From Phoma sp. XZ068 (taxonomy: Eukaryota; Ascomycota; Dothideomycetes; Pleosporales; Didymellaceae): DNA of 64,000 bases. The stretch is taken from NCBI GenBank assembly GCA_004835665.1, contig RBKR01000009.1, positions 1,178,001 to 1,242,000 of the forward strand. Direction: 5' to 3'. This document shows, one piece after another, positions 45,261 to 56,026 of the stretch. How positions within the stretch are numbered: the first letter of the stretch is position 1; every line of letters starts with the position of its first letter. The position numbers were made by a program, and so were the translations under genes. The notes beneath the pieces are model-generated. The model was not told the DNA's origin. It made no database searches and saw only the letters and a program-made list of their open reading frames with translations.

Positions 45261-46424
45261 TTATCTGCGGTCTCTGCTCCGACTACGGGACCGTGGGCTG
45301 TCGTACGAGTCGTAACTTGGGCTTCTCCTCCCTCCCCCTCCTCCTCCTCCTCCTCCTCCGCCACCGCCACCACCTCGACCTCCTCTTCTCGGTGGTGATA
45401 CCCTTCTCCCATAGCCGCCTCCTCCACCACCTCCTCTACGGCGCGGCGGTGTTCTTGACGGTGATCGGCTATACGATGATCGTGAGACGCTCCTCCGGGG
45501 TGACCGGCTCCTGGACCTAGAGTAGGAGCGCGGTCTGTACCCAAAATCTCCGCCCCCACGTCCTCCTCTGCCTCTACCCCTGCCCCTTCCTCTCCATCCG
45601 CCGCGCGGTGAAGGCGATCGTCCGCGTCCTCGCCCACCTCCATAGCCGCCCATTGGTGGGGGTCTGTACGCGCCAGGTGGTCCTCCGCCTCCATACCCAT
45701 TGTGATCGTCCTGGAAGCGTGGAGGTGGTCCTCCTCGCCTTGGGGGTGGTGTTTGTGAGAATCGGCGCCGTGGGAGGACGATTGAGACCTGGATCTTCGC
45801 GCCGTCTAGTTGTGCTTCGTGCATTTTGGCGATCGCACGCTCGGCATCATCGATTTCCTCGTACATGATGTATGCTGTTCCACGGTTCACATTGACTGTC
45901 TAGTTAGCGCAGCCTTGCAGGAAGACAATCATGCGCGTACAAACTGGGTTCATGGGCATCCTCAAATCCTTGATTGTCCCGTATTTGCCGAAAATCTCGC
46001 GAATATGGTCTTCTTTGACGTTCTTTGTCAACGCTTCCACAACGATCTGCGAGAAGTTAGTATCTGCGCTGTCCACTGGCAGACCGATGCTCCCCACCTT
46101 CGCACTTCTCGGCGCTGGCGATCCATCCCTTGGTGTTGGGCTGCGAGTATAGCTCCTTCCTCGTCCATTTGGTGACCTTGTCCTCGACCGCGACCTTGAG
46201 CGGTCATCTGGCGTGTAGCTTCTGCGCCCGTTGCGCCGAGGTGTAGGGGACTTTGTGCGCGAACGAGAGCGTGACAGGGAACGAGGAGATCTTGATCCCC
46301 GAGGCGATCGCGATCGTACTGAGAGCGAGCGTCTGGGAGAACGTGTGGGTGAGGGCTCGCGCGGACTCTGAGAACGCGTTCGTGACCTCGACCGGTCCAT
46401 TGGGGACGGAGAGCGAGACGGCAT
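45261..46424 (-). CDS. RNPS1-like SR protein with one RRM
   Basis: Exons 46424-46098, 46046-45945 and 45899-45261; 355 aa with introns of 51 and 45 nt. An N-terminal RS domain (SRSRTRSQSPREPSPTRSPR and more) precedes a single RRM: IVVEALTKNVKEDHIREIFG, RGTAYIMYEEIDDAERAIAK, AQLDGAKIQVSIVL. After it come Gly/Arg-rich RGG repeats, a poly-Gly run and a second RS tail. This layout matches RNPS1, a splicing regulator linked to exon-junction complexes. The 51-nt intron before the RRM is in frame and stop-free, with donor GTGGGG but a perfect TACTAAC branch site; if retained, 17 residues are added. The 45-nt intron has donor GTTTGT and branch GCTAAC. Start ATG at 46424. Confidence 0.87.
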
Positions 46425-47898
46425 GATAAGCAATCTGACGTCTGATCGGTTGTGTGGAATTCAGATATTGGAGAGTATGTATGATCAACTTGTGTGGTCT
46501 TAAAGTTGAGGTGTGAAATCTACTTCGATGGAGCTTGAAGCTTTGTTGCATGAGCCGACTCGGGAGCTCCTCACTAGCGTGAGCACAGGCCGAAGTTACG
46601 AGTATATCATTACAAAGTAACGATACCCTTGAACTCCGTTGCATCGGACCTCTAAGGATACATGGCTTGAGACAATTCAACGCTGGTTGCTTTGTCCTCA
46701 GCTTGTGTCTAACTAGCTACAGTATAAGATATCTGGAACAGCTTTTCCCAGGGCCATTTCAGCTACATGTATTCATCAATTTCCTCAAGCAGCTTTATAA
46801 CCGGACCACGCCTTTTCGTGCCCTCCACAAAGTCTTTGGGTGTTAGTTGTGTATGGTGGTATCGAAGTTGTGATCACAAAAAGTTCTTCCATTCCCAATG
46901 CCCTGGACAGCAAGATGTTGTGCTTCAGCTGTGGCAGGCGCCCATCCGAGATAAGGTCCTGCATATGGGGGACCCGAGATGTAACCTGGTCGGACGAAGA
47001 CGTGAGCTTTCACAAGCAAACAGGAGACTCGAGTGAAAGAATCAGTTACTGGTTTACGGTAGGAGGACTGGACAGCTGCTGAAGCTGTTGCTTCGATAAC
47101 AGAGCGAAATCTCTTGGATATTGTCGTGGTGACCGGCTCATGTTACTCATCAGCTGAAGCCATGGTGGACTATCCAGTCAAAGTCAATGCTGTGCTACCG
47201 ATGCTTTGTGGCCCTCTTCCCTGCACTTCAGGATTGTATCCAGAACATGGCTAGCTTGATGTCCGGCTGAGTCGAGCAAGAGCTCGGGACGCCTCTACCG
47301 CGATTAGCTCCGCAAGGTGGTTGTTATTGATATTTTCCGAAGTCAACACAGGATGACGACGCGCTTCGGTGATTTGAACGCTCAACACACGTGCAGGACA
47401 CGTCCAGGTTCAGTGCCACATGATTTGGCCGGTTTCGTGCAGCCTCGAACAGGATGGTAACGCGGCAGATGCGCGTAGAAGCCAGGTCATCTTTGGCAAC
47501 CGCGACCTGGCCCCAAGGCTGAGGCAGACGCAGTGTAAGACAGTCTATTCGACAGGCAGCTGCACGATGGCGCAATCGCTGTAGGCAGTCAATCTGGTGT
47601 TGTGGTGAGATAGCCGCACAACTGCTCTGTTGGGCGCCCCGTTGCAACCCCGCTGTAACATTTTGAATCGTCGACCGTCTGCCCCACCAAGGACACCACC
47701 AAGCGGGTCAAGCCGGTCGCGCGACAACACCCAACGCCCGCCCTTCCTCACCGCATACCTTCACTGCCGCTTAGTCAGACCCTTGCTGATCTACCTCGCC
47801 TGAAACTGCGATTTTCTCCTGCGACAGTCTCAACTGTACCTCCACGCACCCCGCCACATACCAAGCTCCCGCCGCCCGCACACTACCCCTCAATCAAC
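46425..47898. other. Long divergent intergenic region with possible gene remnants
   Basis: 1.5 kb between the SR protein (-) and profilin (+). Around 46840-47082 both strands hold short open frames with protein-like composition but no recognisable domain, start or splice pattern. The last 150 bases are the C/T-rich profilin leader. Confidence 0.45.
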
Positions 47899-48600
47899 AT
47901 GTCCTGGCAAGGTGAGCACCGGTGACGCACATGGAAGCATGATCGAAGCTGACCACAACAACAGCATACGTCGACCAGAGGTAAAGAGCTACTTGCCATG
48001 TTTACAGAGCGCCTCTAATCCCCCACCGCAGCCTCGTTGGCACTGGCAACATCGACAAGGCCGTCATCTGCGATGCGACCGGCCAGACTACCTGGGCCTC
48101 GTCCCCAGGCTTCTCCGTACGTCCGCCAACACCTCGCTGCGCCCAGCTGTGGCAGTCCATGAGAGCAAGGGCGCAGATGCAACAAGGCAAAGGCTGACAG
48201 GGACAGCTGACCGCCGCTGAGATGGGCGCCATCGCCGCCTCTTTCACCGACAAGAGCGAGCCCAAGTCCGTAATCTCCAACGGCATCAAGATCAACGGCG
48301 AGAAGTACATGACCATCGAGGCGTCCGACGACTCGCTCAAGGCAAAGAAGGTGCGCTTCCTGCCCCTCGGCCTCACACCGCCCGAGCCCACATCCTAGAC
48401 CTGCCCTAAACAAGCCACGGCATACTCGCCCACGCACAGACACTGACAGTGCTATGATTATATAGGGCAAGGAAGGCGTCGTAGCCTACAAGACAACCCA
48501 AGCGCTCCTGATCGCACACCACCCCGCTGAGATCCAGACCCCCAACGCCTTCAACAGCGTTGCCGAGCTGGGCGAATACCTCAAGAAGGTCGGCTACTAA
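47899..48600 (+). CDS. Profilin
   Basis: Five exons: 47899-47911, 47965-47980, 48032-48116, 48207-48350 and 48466-48600; introns 53, 51, 90 and 115 nt; 130 aa. The tiny first two exons give MSWQAYVDQSLVGTG, the standard profilin start. Then come ATGQTTWASSPGF, LTAAEMGAIAASFTD, SNGIKINGEKYMTIEASDDS, and the C-terminal VVAYKTTQALLIAHHPAEIQ. Profilin binds actin monomers, poly-proline and PIP2, and feeds formin-driven actin assembly at hyphal tips. Size and all landmarks are complete. None of its exons is long enough to stand out as a single frame. Confidence 0.95.
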
Positions 48601-49124
48601 GCACGACGCGATTCGTTGGAGACTTGTTCATACTTTAGGGATATTTGCATACAACGTGGAGGATGGACTGGGGAAGGAAAAAGTTCAGCGCCGGATGGTC
48701 GGTCGCTGGTTGGAGAGCATAGAGAGACATGGTGGCTGACGGGGCGAGTGGGTTTGAGAACCTAGGACACACAATGAGATACATCTACACCTACGTCTGA
48801 GTGTCACACATGCCCGATACGTTTTGTGAAAGGAGCAGAGTTGCTGAAGTTTCGTTAACCCAGAAAGCTTGATTGTCTAGCAGCCCCACCTGCGATGAAA
48901 GCAGCTCGGACGGAGAAATTGTGCACCAGGAGCCAGAGTGGACGTGCGATTCCATTTTGATAACGATATTGATATTCTTAGGTCGCCTAAAAACGCCAGG
49001 CTAGAAATGCTCAATCAACGTACAGACCCGCCTCCAACTTCCATTTCCCCTTTCGTCTTTTAGTAACTTTGCGTTCCAACTTCGAACGTACATGTTTTGC
49101 GCATTGCCCTCAAATGTGCGGCAC
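48601..49124. other. Intergenic between convergent genes
   Basis: 3' flanks of profilin and the anoctamin. Nothing else seen. Confidence 0.5.
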
Positions 49125-51502
49125 CTACAACTCTTTCTTCCTCTCAGGACTAGCCTCAATCGCAGCCTTCTCGATCAGAGTTTTGCCCACGCTAGCAGAC
49201 TCCCTCCACCCACGCTGGCGACTCCAAAAGCGGGTTTCGGGGGTGGACTCCCTAAGGCTCGACTGCCTGGCATCATCCTCAAGGCTCTTCCTGGTGATCT
49301 CCTCGCCACCGTCGGTCAGAGTGGGGTACTTTTGCAACTGGCTCAGATTCTCCTCGAAGAACTGCTTCCTGATCAAAAAGCGCTCACGGCGCTCCTTTTG
49401 CTGACCTGGAGTGTCTATCTTAGACACGGCGATGCGAACAGCTGTGCGGACGAGGATAAAGATGTGCTCAGAGAAAAACACCGTGAGAAGCAATGCCCAT
49501 AGCTGGATGTTGGAGGGCTTGCCGTCGGGGCCCTTGCCATCGCCGTAAAACATATAAACGAGGGCTGAGGTGGTCAAGCTACCGAGCCAGGTCAGGAAAC
49601 TGAGAGAGTCAAGCCAGGGGCCAATGGTGTCTGCGCGCCAGGGAATGGGGCGTTGCATCTCAACGCATATCTTCATAGCATCTGCACGAAGCTCGATCCA
49701 GTCGTTGATAAGGAACGATACGGCAGTAAGGGGCCAGACGACAGAAAAGAGCGACAGGTACCCAAACTGAACGACCATCTCGCGGAGATCGGTAGTAACA
49801 TCGTAGACATCGAGTTCGGCCTCTTTGCGGACGCGTTCCAAGAAAGCGGCATCCTCAGGCGGATCGTTCGCAGCGACTGGGGGAGCAGCACCACCGTGCT
49901 TTGCAGCGCGCTCAGACTGCATCTCCTTGTACTTCGCAAAACCGCGGCGCTTCAGGTACGGAACAATGAGCTCCATACCAAGATTGACAATTTGCGCGGT
50001 AACGGTGAAGTAGATGACTTGCTTACGGAGACGGTCAGGATTGATGGACCAACTGGAAGCGCCAGTGGTTGTGTGAAGATGCAGCTGCTTCTCGTCCTCA
50101 GCGAACGGTCGCACTGCTACATTAAAGACGTCAAGGTAGGGTACAATGACGGTACCAAAAGGAACATATACGAAAGCGGTCAAGAAGATGCCAAGGTAGG
50201 ACATGATAAAGTTCAAGACGAAGATCTTCTGGGTCAAGGCATACTCGAATGCGCTTGCAGTCTCGTAGTTCTCGAACTCAGTAAGTCGTGTAGCGAACTG
50301 AGTCAGGATCGTGTTCAAAACAGGGTTGACCGTGGTGAGGATGCCGGTAGGGATAAAGACCAGGACGCTTTTGAGCGGCCCATTGTAGACCTCCGAGATA
50401 AAGACCTCGATAGCAAAGCAAGTTGCGATGACGGTTCCAAGCATAAGTGTGGCTGCAATCGCGAAAGGAATTTGAAGCAGCTGCCTCTGGAATCGCTTTT
50501 GTGCAGGGAAGAATCCGACCTGCTCACCAGTGACGGGATCTGTAATCGTCTTTTCATGCTGGAAGTCCCTCCTCTTGGTGTCAATCTTTGAGACCCCCTT
50601 TACACCCCATCGAACACTAAGGTCACCCTCTTGGTGTTTCCAGTATTCGGTGAAGACTATGCACCACAAGGCGCTGAACAAGCCGTAGATGGGCGAGAAG
50701 TGGCCGAAGAAGAGCCATGCGAATGTACCGAAAGCTGCTGCAGGGATCAGGAAGGTGAAGTAGGACTGGGTGAAGGCAAAGTAGAACGCAATCTGCAAAG
50801 GTTAGCCAGGTTAGCCAGGTTAGACAAGGTAGACTAGACAAGGTAGACTCGTTGAGATTACATACCTTCTCGCCTAGACGATTTCTGATATCGTCAAGGT
50901 CTTCCGTCTTAAGAAAGTATGACGATGTCCATTTCTTGATCCAGTCTTTGTTGTATGCGTGGTCATGCAGGGCAAATACGGACTCGACATTCTCCCACTC
51001 TCCTTCTTTAGGTGTGATGCCAGCTCCGCCTTCGTATGTAGGGTTGGTGATCAGTTGGTAGATAATTCGTAGGCGTTCGGCTTCATAGAGAGGCTCTGCC
51101 TCTAGTGATGCGCGTGTCTCTTTGTCGGGAGCGGCGGAGCGGACGCCATGCATCCAGTCTCGCACCCTAGGCATCACATTAGCTCCTAGTTCTTTATGAG
51201 ACATATGCTTGCACCTACCTCGACCTGTATACTTCGCCGAACAAGTGCTCGTCAGAAGCCACCCTAACGAGGAGCAGCACCGAGTGATTGTCACCATTGC
51301 GGGCCTCCGTTTGTAGACCAACTTGCGCAAGGGCCTGGCACAGTTTTTCGAATTGAGCAGTAGCTTTGGACTTGTCTGTAGCAATGGGGTCAGCTGAAAA
51401 TTGTTCGAGTGGCTTCACATGCTACATACCCGTCGTCGCGAAGCGGTAACTAATCACATAATCGACGTCCAGGTTCGACTGGAGCGCCTGTGACTTCGTC
51501 AT
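49125..51502 (-). CDS. Anoctamin (TMEM16/Ist2-like) membrane protein
   Basis: Exons 51502-51430, 51375-51219, 51166-50866 and 50792-49125; introns 54, 52 and 73 nt; 732 aa. The N-terminal cytosolic domain (VDYVISYRFATTDKSKATAQ) leads to GEKIAFYFAFTQSYFTFLIP, the start of the anoctamin membrane core, which has about ten helices including FTEYWKHQEGDLSVRWG and AEDEKQLHL. It ends in a charged cytosolic tail. Fungal members are ER membrane proteins; yeast Ist2 tethers ER to plasma membrane, and an Aspergillus relative is a lipid scramblase. For intron 1 a nearer AG (36-nt intron) is also in frame; the 54-nt version has a GCTGAC branch site. Intron 3 contains short tandem repeats. Confidence 0.93.
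50801..50855. repeat. Short degenerate tandem repeats inside an anoctamin intron
   Basis: GGTTAGCCA appears twice in tandem, followed by GGTTAGACAA and two copies of a 14-mer built on GGTAGACTAGACAA. All lie within intron 3, between the branch region and the donor. Confidence 0.6.
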
Positions 51503-52172
51503 GGCGGATGGTTGGCTTGGGTCGAGCAGGACAAATTTGAGGTTGTATATCTTCCAGGCGAGGTCGGTGAAGTAGGGGATCTTATGAGGTTTGAGCCCCT
51601 CCAAAGTGGAAGGCATTCCAAGAAAGTGGTGTAGCTTGAAAGGGGGACCACGAACGTCATTGAGGCGCCGATCGGACATCCCTGCAACACATCCCGCTCC
51701 TGGCATTTCGACACCGCGACCGCGGGGCCAGCATAAACAGGAATCGCTTGCAGCGTAGAGAAAATGGGAAACTTGCTTCTATGATGCTGCTGCTGCTGCT
51801 GCTGCTGCTGCTCTCTGAGCTCTGTACGATTTACGGCCACGATTTACGGCCGTCCTTGCCTACTTGCAGCTCTCATGACATGAGCTTATGCATCGTTTTG
51901 AGGGCACGAGCTGTGATTAATGACACGGTGCTGAACTACAGCACCTTCAATCCCCGCGGGGACTGAACTTAGTATCTTTAGTGCTGACGCAACTTACACA
52001 AGTTTACACCAATGACGATTTATTTCTAGTGATTTAAACGGGACACGTGCGAGCAAAATACAGAAGCTGGCCATGTGCTTTCCCTAGAGAGCTGTTTGCT
52101 GACCGTGCACGCGCTTCGTCGCGACTTCCGCAGGTGGAACTTCAGAAAGTGACGAAATGCGCCCCAATCCAA
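51503..52172. other. Divergent intergenic region with CTG repeat
   Basis: Upstream of anoctamin (-) and HER2 (+). Holds a (TGC)9 microsatellite at about 51785-51811. No gene is recognised. Confidence 0.5.
51785..51811. repeat. (TGC)n trinucleotide microsatellite, about nine units
   Basis: Uninterrupted TGC triplets in noncoding DNA. Open frames crossing it read as poly-Leu or poly-Gln but carry no other coding signs. Confidence 0.8.
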
Positions 52173-53732
52173 ATGTCACTCCTTAAGCACGCGAAGCAAT
52201 ACCTAGCCAATCAAACGAAGTATGCCCATTTAAATGCATTCGTTTCGTTAATTGAACCTTCGAAGCTACTCGCTCGAGCGAAATCTTCTACCGACGATGA
52301 GGTAGCGATCGGATCTCACGATATAAGAAACAAACCAATTGCGATCAAGGATAACATCTGCACTGCAGACATAAAGACCACAGCATCCTCGGCGATATTG
52401 AAGGACTTCACAAGCCCATACGATGCGACGGTAGTAAAGCTTCTACAAGATGCAGGCGCAGTGGTTACCGGGAAGACGAACATGGATGAGTTCGGCATGG
52501 GCTCGCACTCCACACACTCACATGCTGGGCCTGTGAAGATGCAGAGACATATGGGCGAAGACAAAAGTGCTGGAGGCAGCTCAGGAGGAAGCGCTGTTGC
52601 TGTTGCGAGCGCACAGTGCTGGGCAGCTCTGGGCACAGACACAGGTGGCTCTGTTAGGCTACCTGCGGCGTACACAGGTGTCGTGGGATTCAAGCCAAGC
52701 TATGGACTGCTATCAAGATGGGGTGTTATCGCGTATGCGAACTCGTTGGATACTGTCGGTATCTTGGGTAAGAGCGTTGGCGATGTCGACGCTGTTTTTG
52801 GTACGTAGTCTGAGATCCCCCAACTTTAATGATACCTTCTAACTTCGACTACAGACAAATTGAACAAATACGACTCCCAAGATCCTACTTCACTTCCTTC
52901 TCCTTCTCGCACTCGCCTTGAAAAGGACAACACGAAATCTTCCACATCGTTACGGATCGGTATCCCTCTAGACTACAACATCACTACACTGCAGCCGGCC
53001 GTTCGACAAGCATGGACGCGCACACTGAAATCATTGTACGAGCAAGGTCACAGTTTGCACCCTGTACGCCTACCAGCAACGCAGCACGCACTGTCAGCTT
53101 ACTACATCCTTGCACCAGCTGAGGCTTCGAGTAACCTGGCGAAGTATGATGGTGTTCGTTATGGAAGTAGGGCAGATGGTATTGATGGAAACCCCGAGAG
53201 TGTATTGTTCGCAAAGACCAGAGGACAGGGGTTCGGTCCGGAGGTACAACGACGCGTTCTTCTGGGCGCTTTCACGCTCAGCGCACAGGCTATCGACAAC
53301 TACTTCATCCAAGCGCAGAAAGTGCGCAGACTGGTACAGCAAGACTTCGACAAGATCTTCTCCAAACATAATCCTTTGGTGAACAAGATACCAGAGTCTA
53401 TTGAGGAGGCTGTTAAAGTGGATGTTATTGTCTGTCCGACAGCTCCTACGCTTGCGCCTTCACTAGCGAGTGTCAAGGATCAAGACCCCATCACAGCCTA
53501 CATGAACGATGTCTTCACGGTACCAGCCAGTCTTGCTGGCTTGCCAGCTATCAGCATTCCGGTCCAGACAAAAGCCGAAAGCCAGGTCACTGAACAGCCA
53601 CCTCACCCTTTCGAAGAGAGTGCTGGTATTCAAGTCATTGGCCAATACGGCGATGATAAACTTGTCCTTGCGGTGGCGGATGCCGTTGCGAATGTGCACC
53701 AACAAGCCAGGCACAAGCTGGACCGACGGTAA
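52173..53732 (+). CDS. HER2: Mitochondrial glutamyl-tRNA(Gln) amidotransferase subunit A
   Basis: Exons 52173-52800 and 52855-53732, 54-nt intron, 501 aa. The amidase signature is complete: catalytic Lys in KPIAIKDNICT, cis-Ser and Ser nucleophile in SAGGSSGGSAVAVAS and TDTGGSVRLPAAYTG, followed by VGFKPSYGLLSRWGVIAYAN. The C-terminal half includes FGPEVQRRVLLGAF and TVPASLAGLPAISIP. GatA/HER2 converts Glu-tRNA(Gln) to Gln-tRNA(Gln) in mitochondria with GatB and GatF. The ATG at 52173 (MSLLKHAKQYL) is the first in frame; the open upstream codons lack an ATG. Confidence 0.94.
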
Positions 53733-55293
53733 CTTCATGGGGAACCAGCACCCTGATAGACACCCATCTGACGGCCTGAAGTCGCTTATGATCCACAAAG
53801 CAACAGAGTAAAATAACGATGCCCAAACGGAGGAGGTGTGCAGCCAGCATACGTATGTTCAGCCAGTTTATCAAAGTCAACTTCAGTCGACTATGTGCAT
53901 GTTCCTCCAATTCCCCCACTCTGGAAGGCAAGCAAAACAAAGACTGTATCTGCTCAGCATAATCCACAGTTGGATTCCTCAAGATCACATCTCGCGTTTG
54001 CCGCGGTTGACGGGGGTGATGATCTTCGTCTCAATACACTAGCTGGTAGTGATGCTTTCCGAGGTCATCTGCTCTAGGTCGGTCCGGTTGGATGCCACAG
54101 TTTGGAGATACTACTATCGCCGCGGCGTCATGATATGGCAGACATGGCCTACTGACTTAGGTAATAGGTACTTCGTTAGATGTATATCCTATGACAAGTC
54201 TCGACTGGTTTCTCAAACCCGTGACAAGCTTACGAGCTATCCCTGCATACCCTGACTTTCGACACCTCCGCCTACACCCACGTGTTCGTAGAAGGATGCA
54301 TCTATAGCTATAAGTCCTTGCCAAAGTGGTCTCCACTACATTGGCCGTCTTCGATCCAAACCATGATGTAACTTGAACGTCGACCTTTTGGCTCAAACTA
54401 AAGCAGATATTGGAGGCACAGTGCGGCCGACGACCATCAGATAAGCAGTACTTAGCTTCGACACTGTGTGGATATTCGAACTGCGAGGAAAAACGACTTC
54501 GGCGCGTATCACCGCAGTCTCGAACTATTGTGCAGCACGAGCGGGGTTACATATGCCGTATCACACTCGCCTAAGCATCGAATAGTACGCAACTAATCTT
54601 GGACATCTTGATAACAACCTCGAGTAAGCAGATGTGGTATCCCACGCCCACTTCCCTGGACTATGCCCAACCAAGTATCCCAGTTGCATGGACACCGGCG
54701 GCTCGATCCAGTACATATGAGCGATCCGCAAGCCATACTGCATGTGCGTCTCCTGTTGGTGTGAAGGGTGTCCCGCATCTCCCTGCCAAACAGTCTTGGC
54801 CCGGAAAAACTCACGGTCATAGGCGCGATTAACAAGCACCTTTACCAAAGCTGAAATGCCTGATATGCAGACCTGGTAGACTGAGAAAGGCCCCCACAAG
54901 TTTCCGAGGATCGTTAATCTCTCAAACCCTCTGTATCCAGTTGGTAGACGAATCAGCAGTCGCAATTCTCCGGTCCAGCCTTTGCGTCCTCCACTCAGTG
55001 CCTATCAGCTGCATCGTTTCTGCAGCCCTGCATCTCCAACACATCGTGTGGGGTCCAAGACGCCTCACTCTACTCTGCCCTGCAGCCTTTATGCGGATCA
55101 AGTCGTATCACGGCGTGATTCGTGAGGTGTGGAGTTGGCCATGCTAGTTAGCGGTTAGTTGGACATCGGTATGTCACCAACCCGTTGGCAACCAATCGGC
55201 CACACAAGTCGCGCATAGTCAGGTGTTGCCAACATGATACCAATGATTGCATTGAGGCGTCCAAACATGGCCCCAAATGGGTGGCAGACAAGG
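53733..55293. other. Long intergenic region
   Basis: 1.6 kb between HER2 and the metallothionein promoter. An unspliced minus-strand frame at 54561-54965 (134 codons) has no recognisable domain, so it is not called. No RNA gene is seen. Confidence 0.45.
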
Positions 55294-55300
55294 TATATAA
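55294..55300 (+). promoter_or_regulatory. TATA box of the metallothionein gene
   Basis: TATATAA lies about 120 bases before the start codons of the metallothionein, with a C/A-rich leader between. Typical of a strongly inducible gene. Confidence 0.6.
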
Positions 55301-55418
55301 AGGCCTGCCCGCGGGCACCTTGATGGGCACAGCTCACCGACTCGACACTTCACCAACCAACTACAACGAATAGCCCCCCAGCTTTACCTAACCAGCCAAT
55401 TACATTCATCATGTCTCC

Positions 55419-55701
55419 ATGGTACGTTTTACCCACTTGTCTCCTCGCCAATCTTGAGGCCTGGAGTTCCGAGTTGTAGTGTGAAGAACAGAGCGGGAAG
55501 CGGGGAACACCTTGATGTCCAGCATGCATGAAAGAAGAACGTTTAGCTGACCAGTGGAACAGCAACTGCAACACCTGCTCCTGCAAGGGCGACTGCTCTA
55601 GCTGTGGATGCGGATCCTGCTCTGTAAGTGTACCGAGTACCGTTAACAAACCTAGTTGTCGCCTTGATATAAGAAAAGTGGCTGACTGTAAGTAGCACTG
55701 A
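55419..55701 (+). CDS. Small copper-type metallothionein
   Basis: Exon 2 (55555-55623) encodes NCNTCSCKGDCSSCGCGSCS: seven Cys spaced CxxCxCxxxCxxCxCxxC with no aromatic residue inside, as in fungal copper metallothioneins. Best model: ATG alone on exon 1 (55419-55421, then GTACGT), 133-nt intron, exon 2, 72-nt intron with GCTGAC branch, and exon 3 CACTGA (55696-55701) giving a C-terminal His; 25 aa in all, close to the 25-26 residues of the Neurospora protein. An earlier ATG at 55411 is out of frame with the Cys-rich reading after this splice; a weaker donor (GTTTTA) would instead put it in frame as MSPWY-. So the core is firm and the first residues are not. Such proteins bind Cu(I) and buffer metal stress. 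Confidence 0.78.
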
Positions 55702-56026
55702 GCACATAATGATCTGAACCTTGATCTCAACCCCAACCTCATGTCCCGGAAGATCTGATAAAACCACTTGGGACGTCAAGAACAACGCATGGGCCTTTCT
55801 GATATGGCGTTTTGGGGTGAGAGATACGGGCTTGACATGACAGCATGACTCGATGAATCAATTAATAAACGTTTACTCGTTTGATATGCTTGCTTATGTC
55901 CTTGGTGATGATATCATTTGCTAATCCACGCCAATGTCATTGATTTCAAAGGGTATACTAAATGCAGTCAAGGACTAGGCTACGATCATGTACAATGCCC
56001 ATGAGTATATCTCAGACGTGAAATAT
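55702..56026. other. Intergenic between convergent genes
   Basis: 3' flanks of the metallothionein and the peroxin. Nothing else seen. Confidence 0.5.

Noticed and set aside
45333..45420. CCT/CTC-rich tract as a microsatellite
   Set aside because: It is the antisense of the poly-Gly/RGG part of the SR protein, so it is explained by coding sequence.
51394..51429. 36-nt first intron in the anoctamin gene
   Set aside because: Too short for this genome; the next acceptor gives 54 nt, a GCTGAC branch site and the same frame.
51748..51966. Small plus-strand frame with a poly-Leu stretch resembling a signal peptide
   Set aside because: The leucines are just the CTG microsatellite read in one frame; nothing else in it looks like a protein.
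54561..54965. 134-codon minus-strand frame in the HER2-metallothionein gap
   Set aside because: No recognisable domain, no neighbouring exons and the chosen first codon is not clearly an ATG in good context. Left uncalled.
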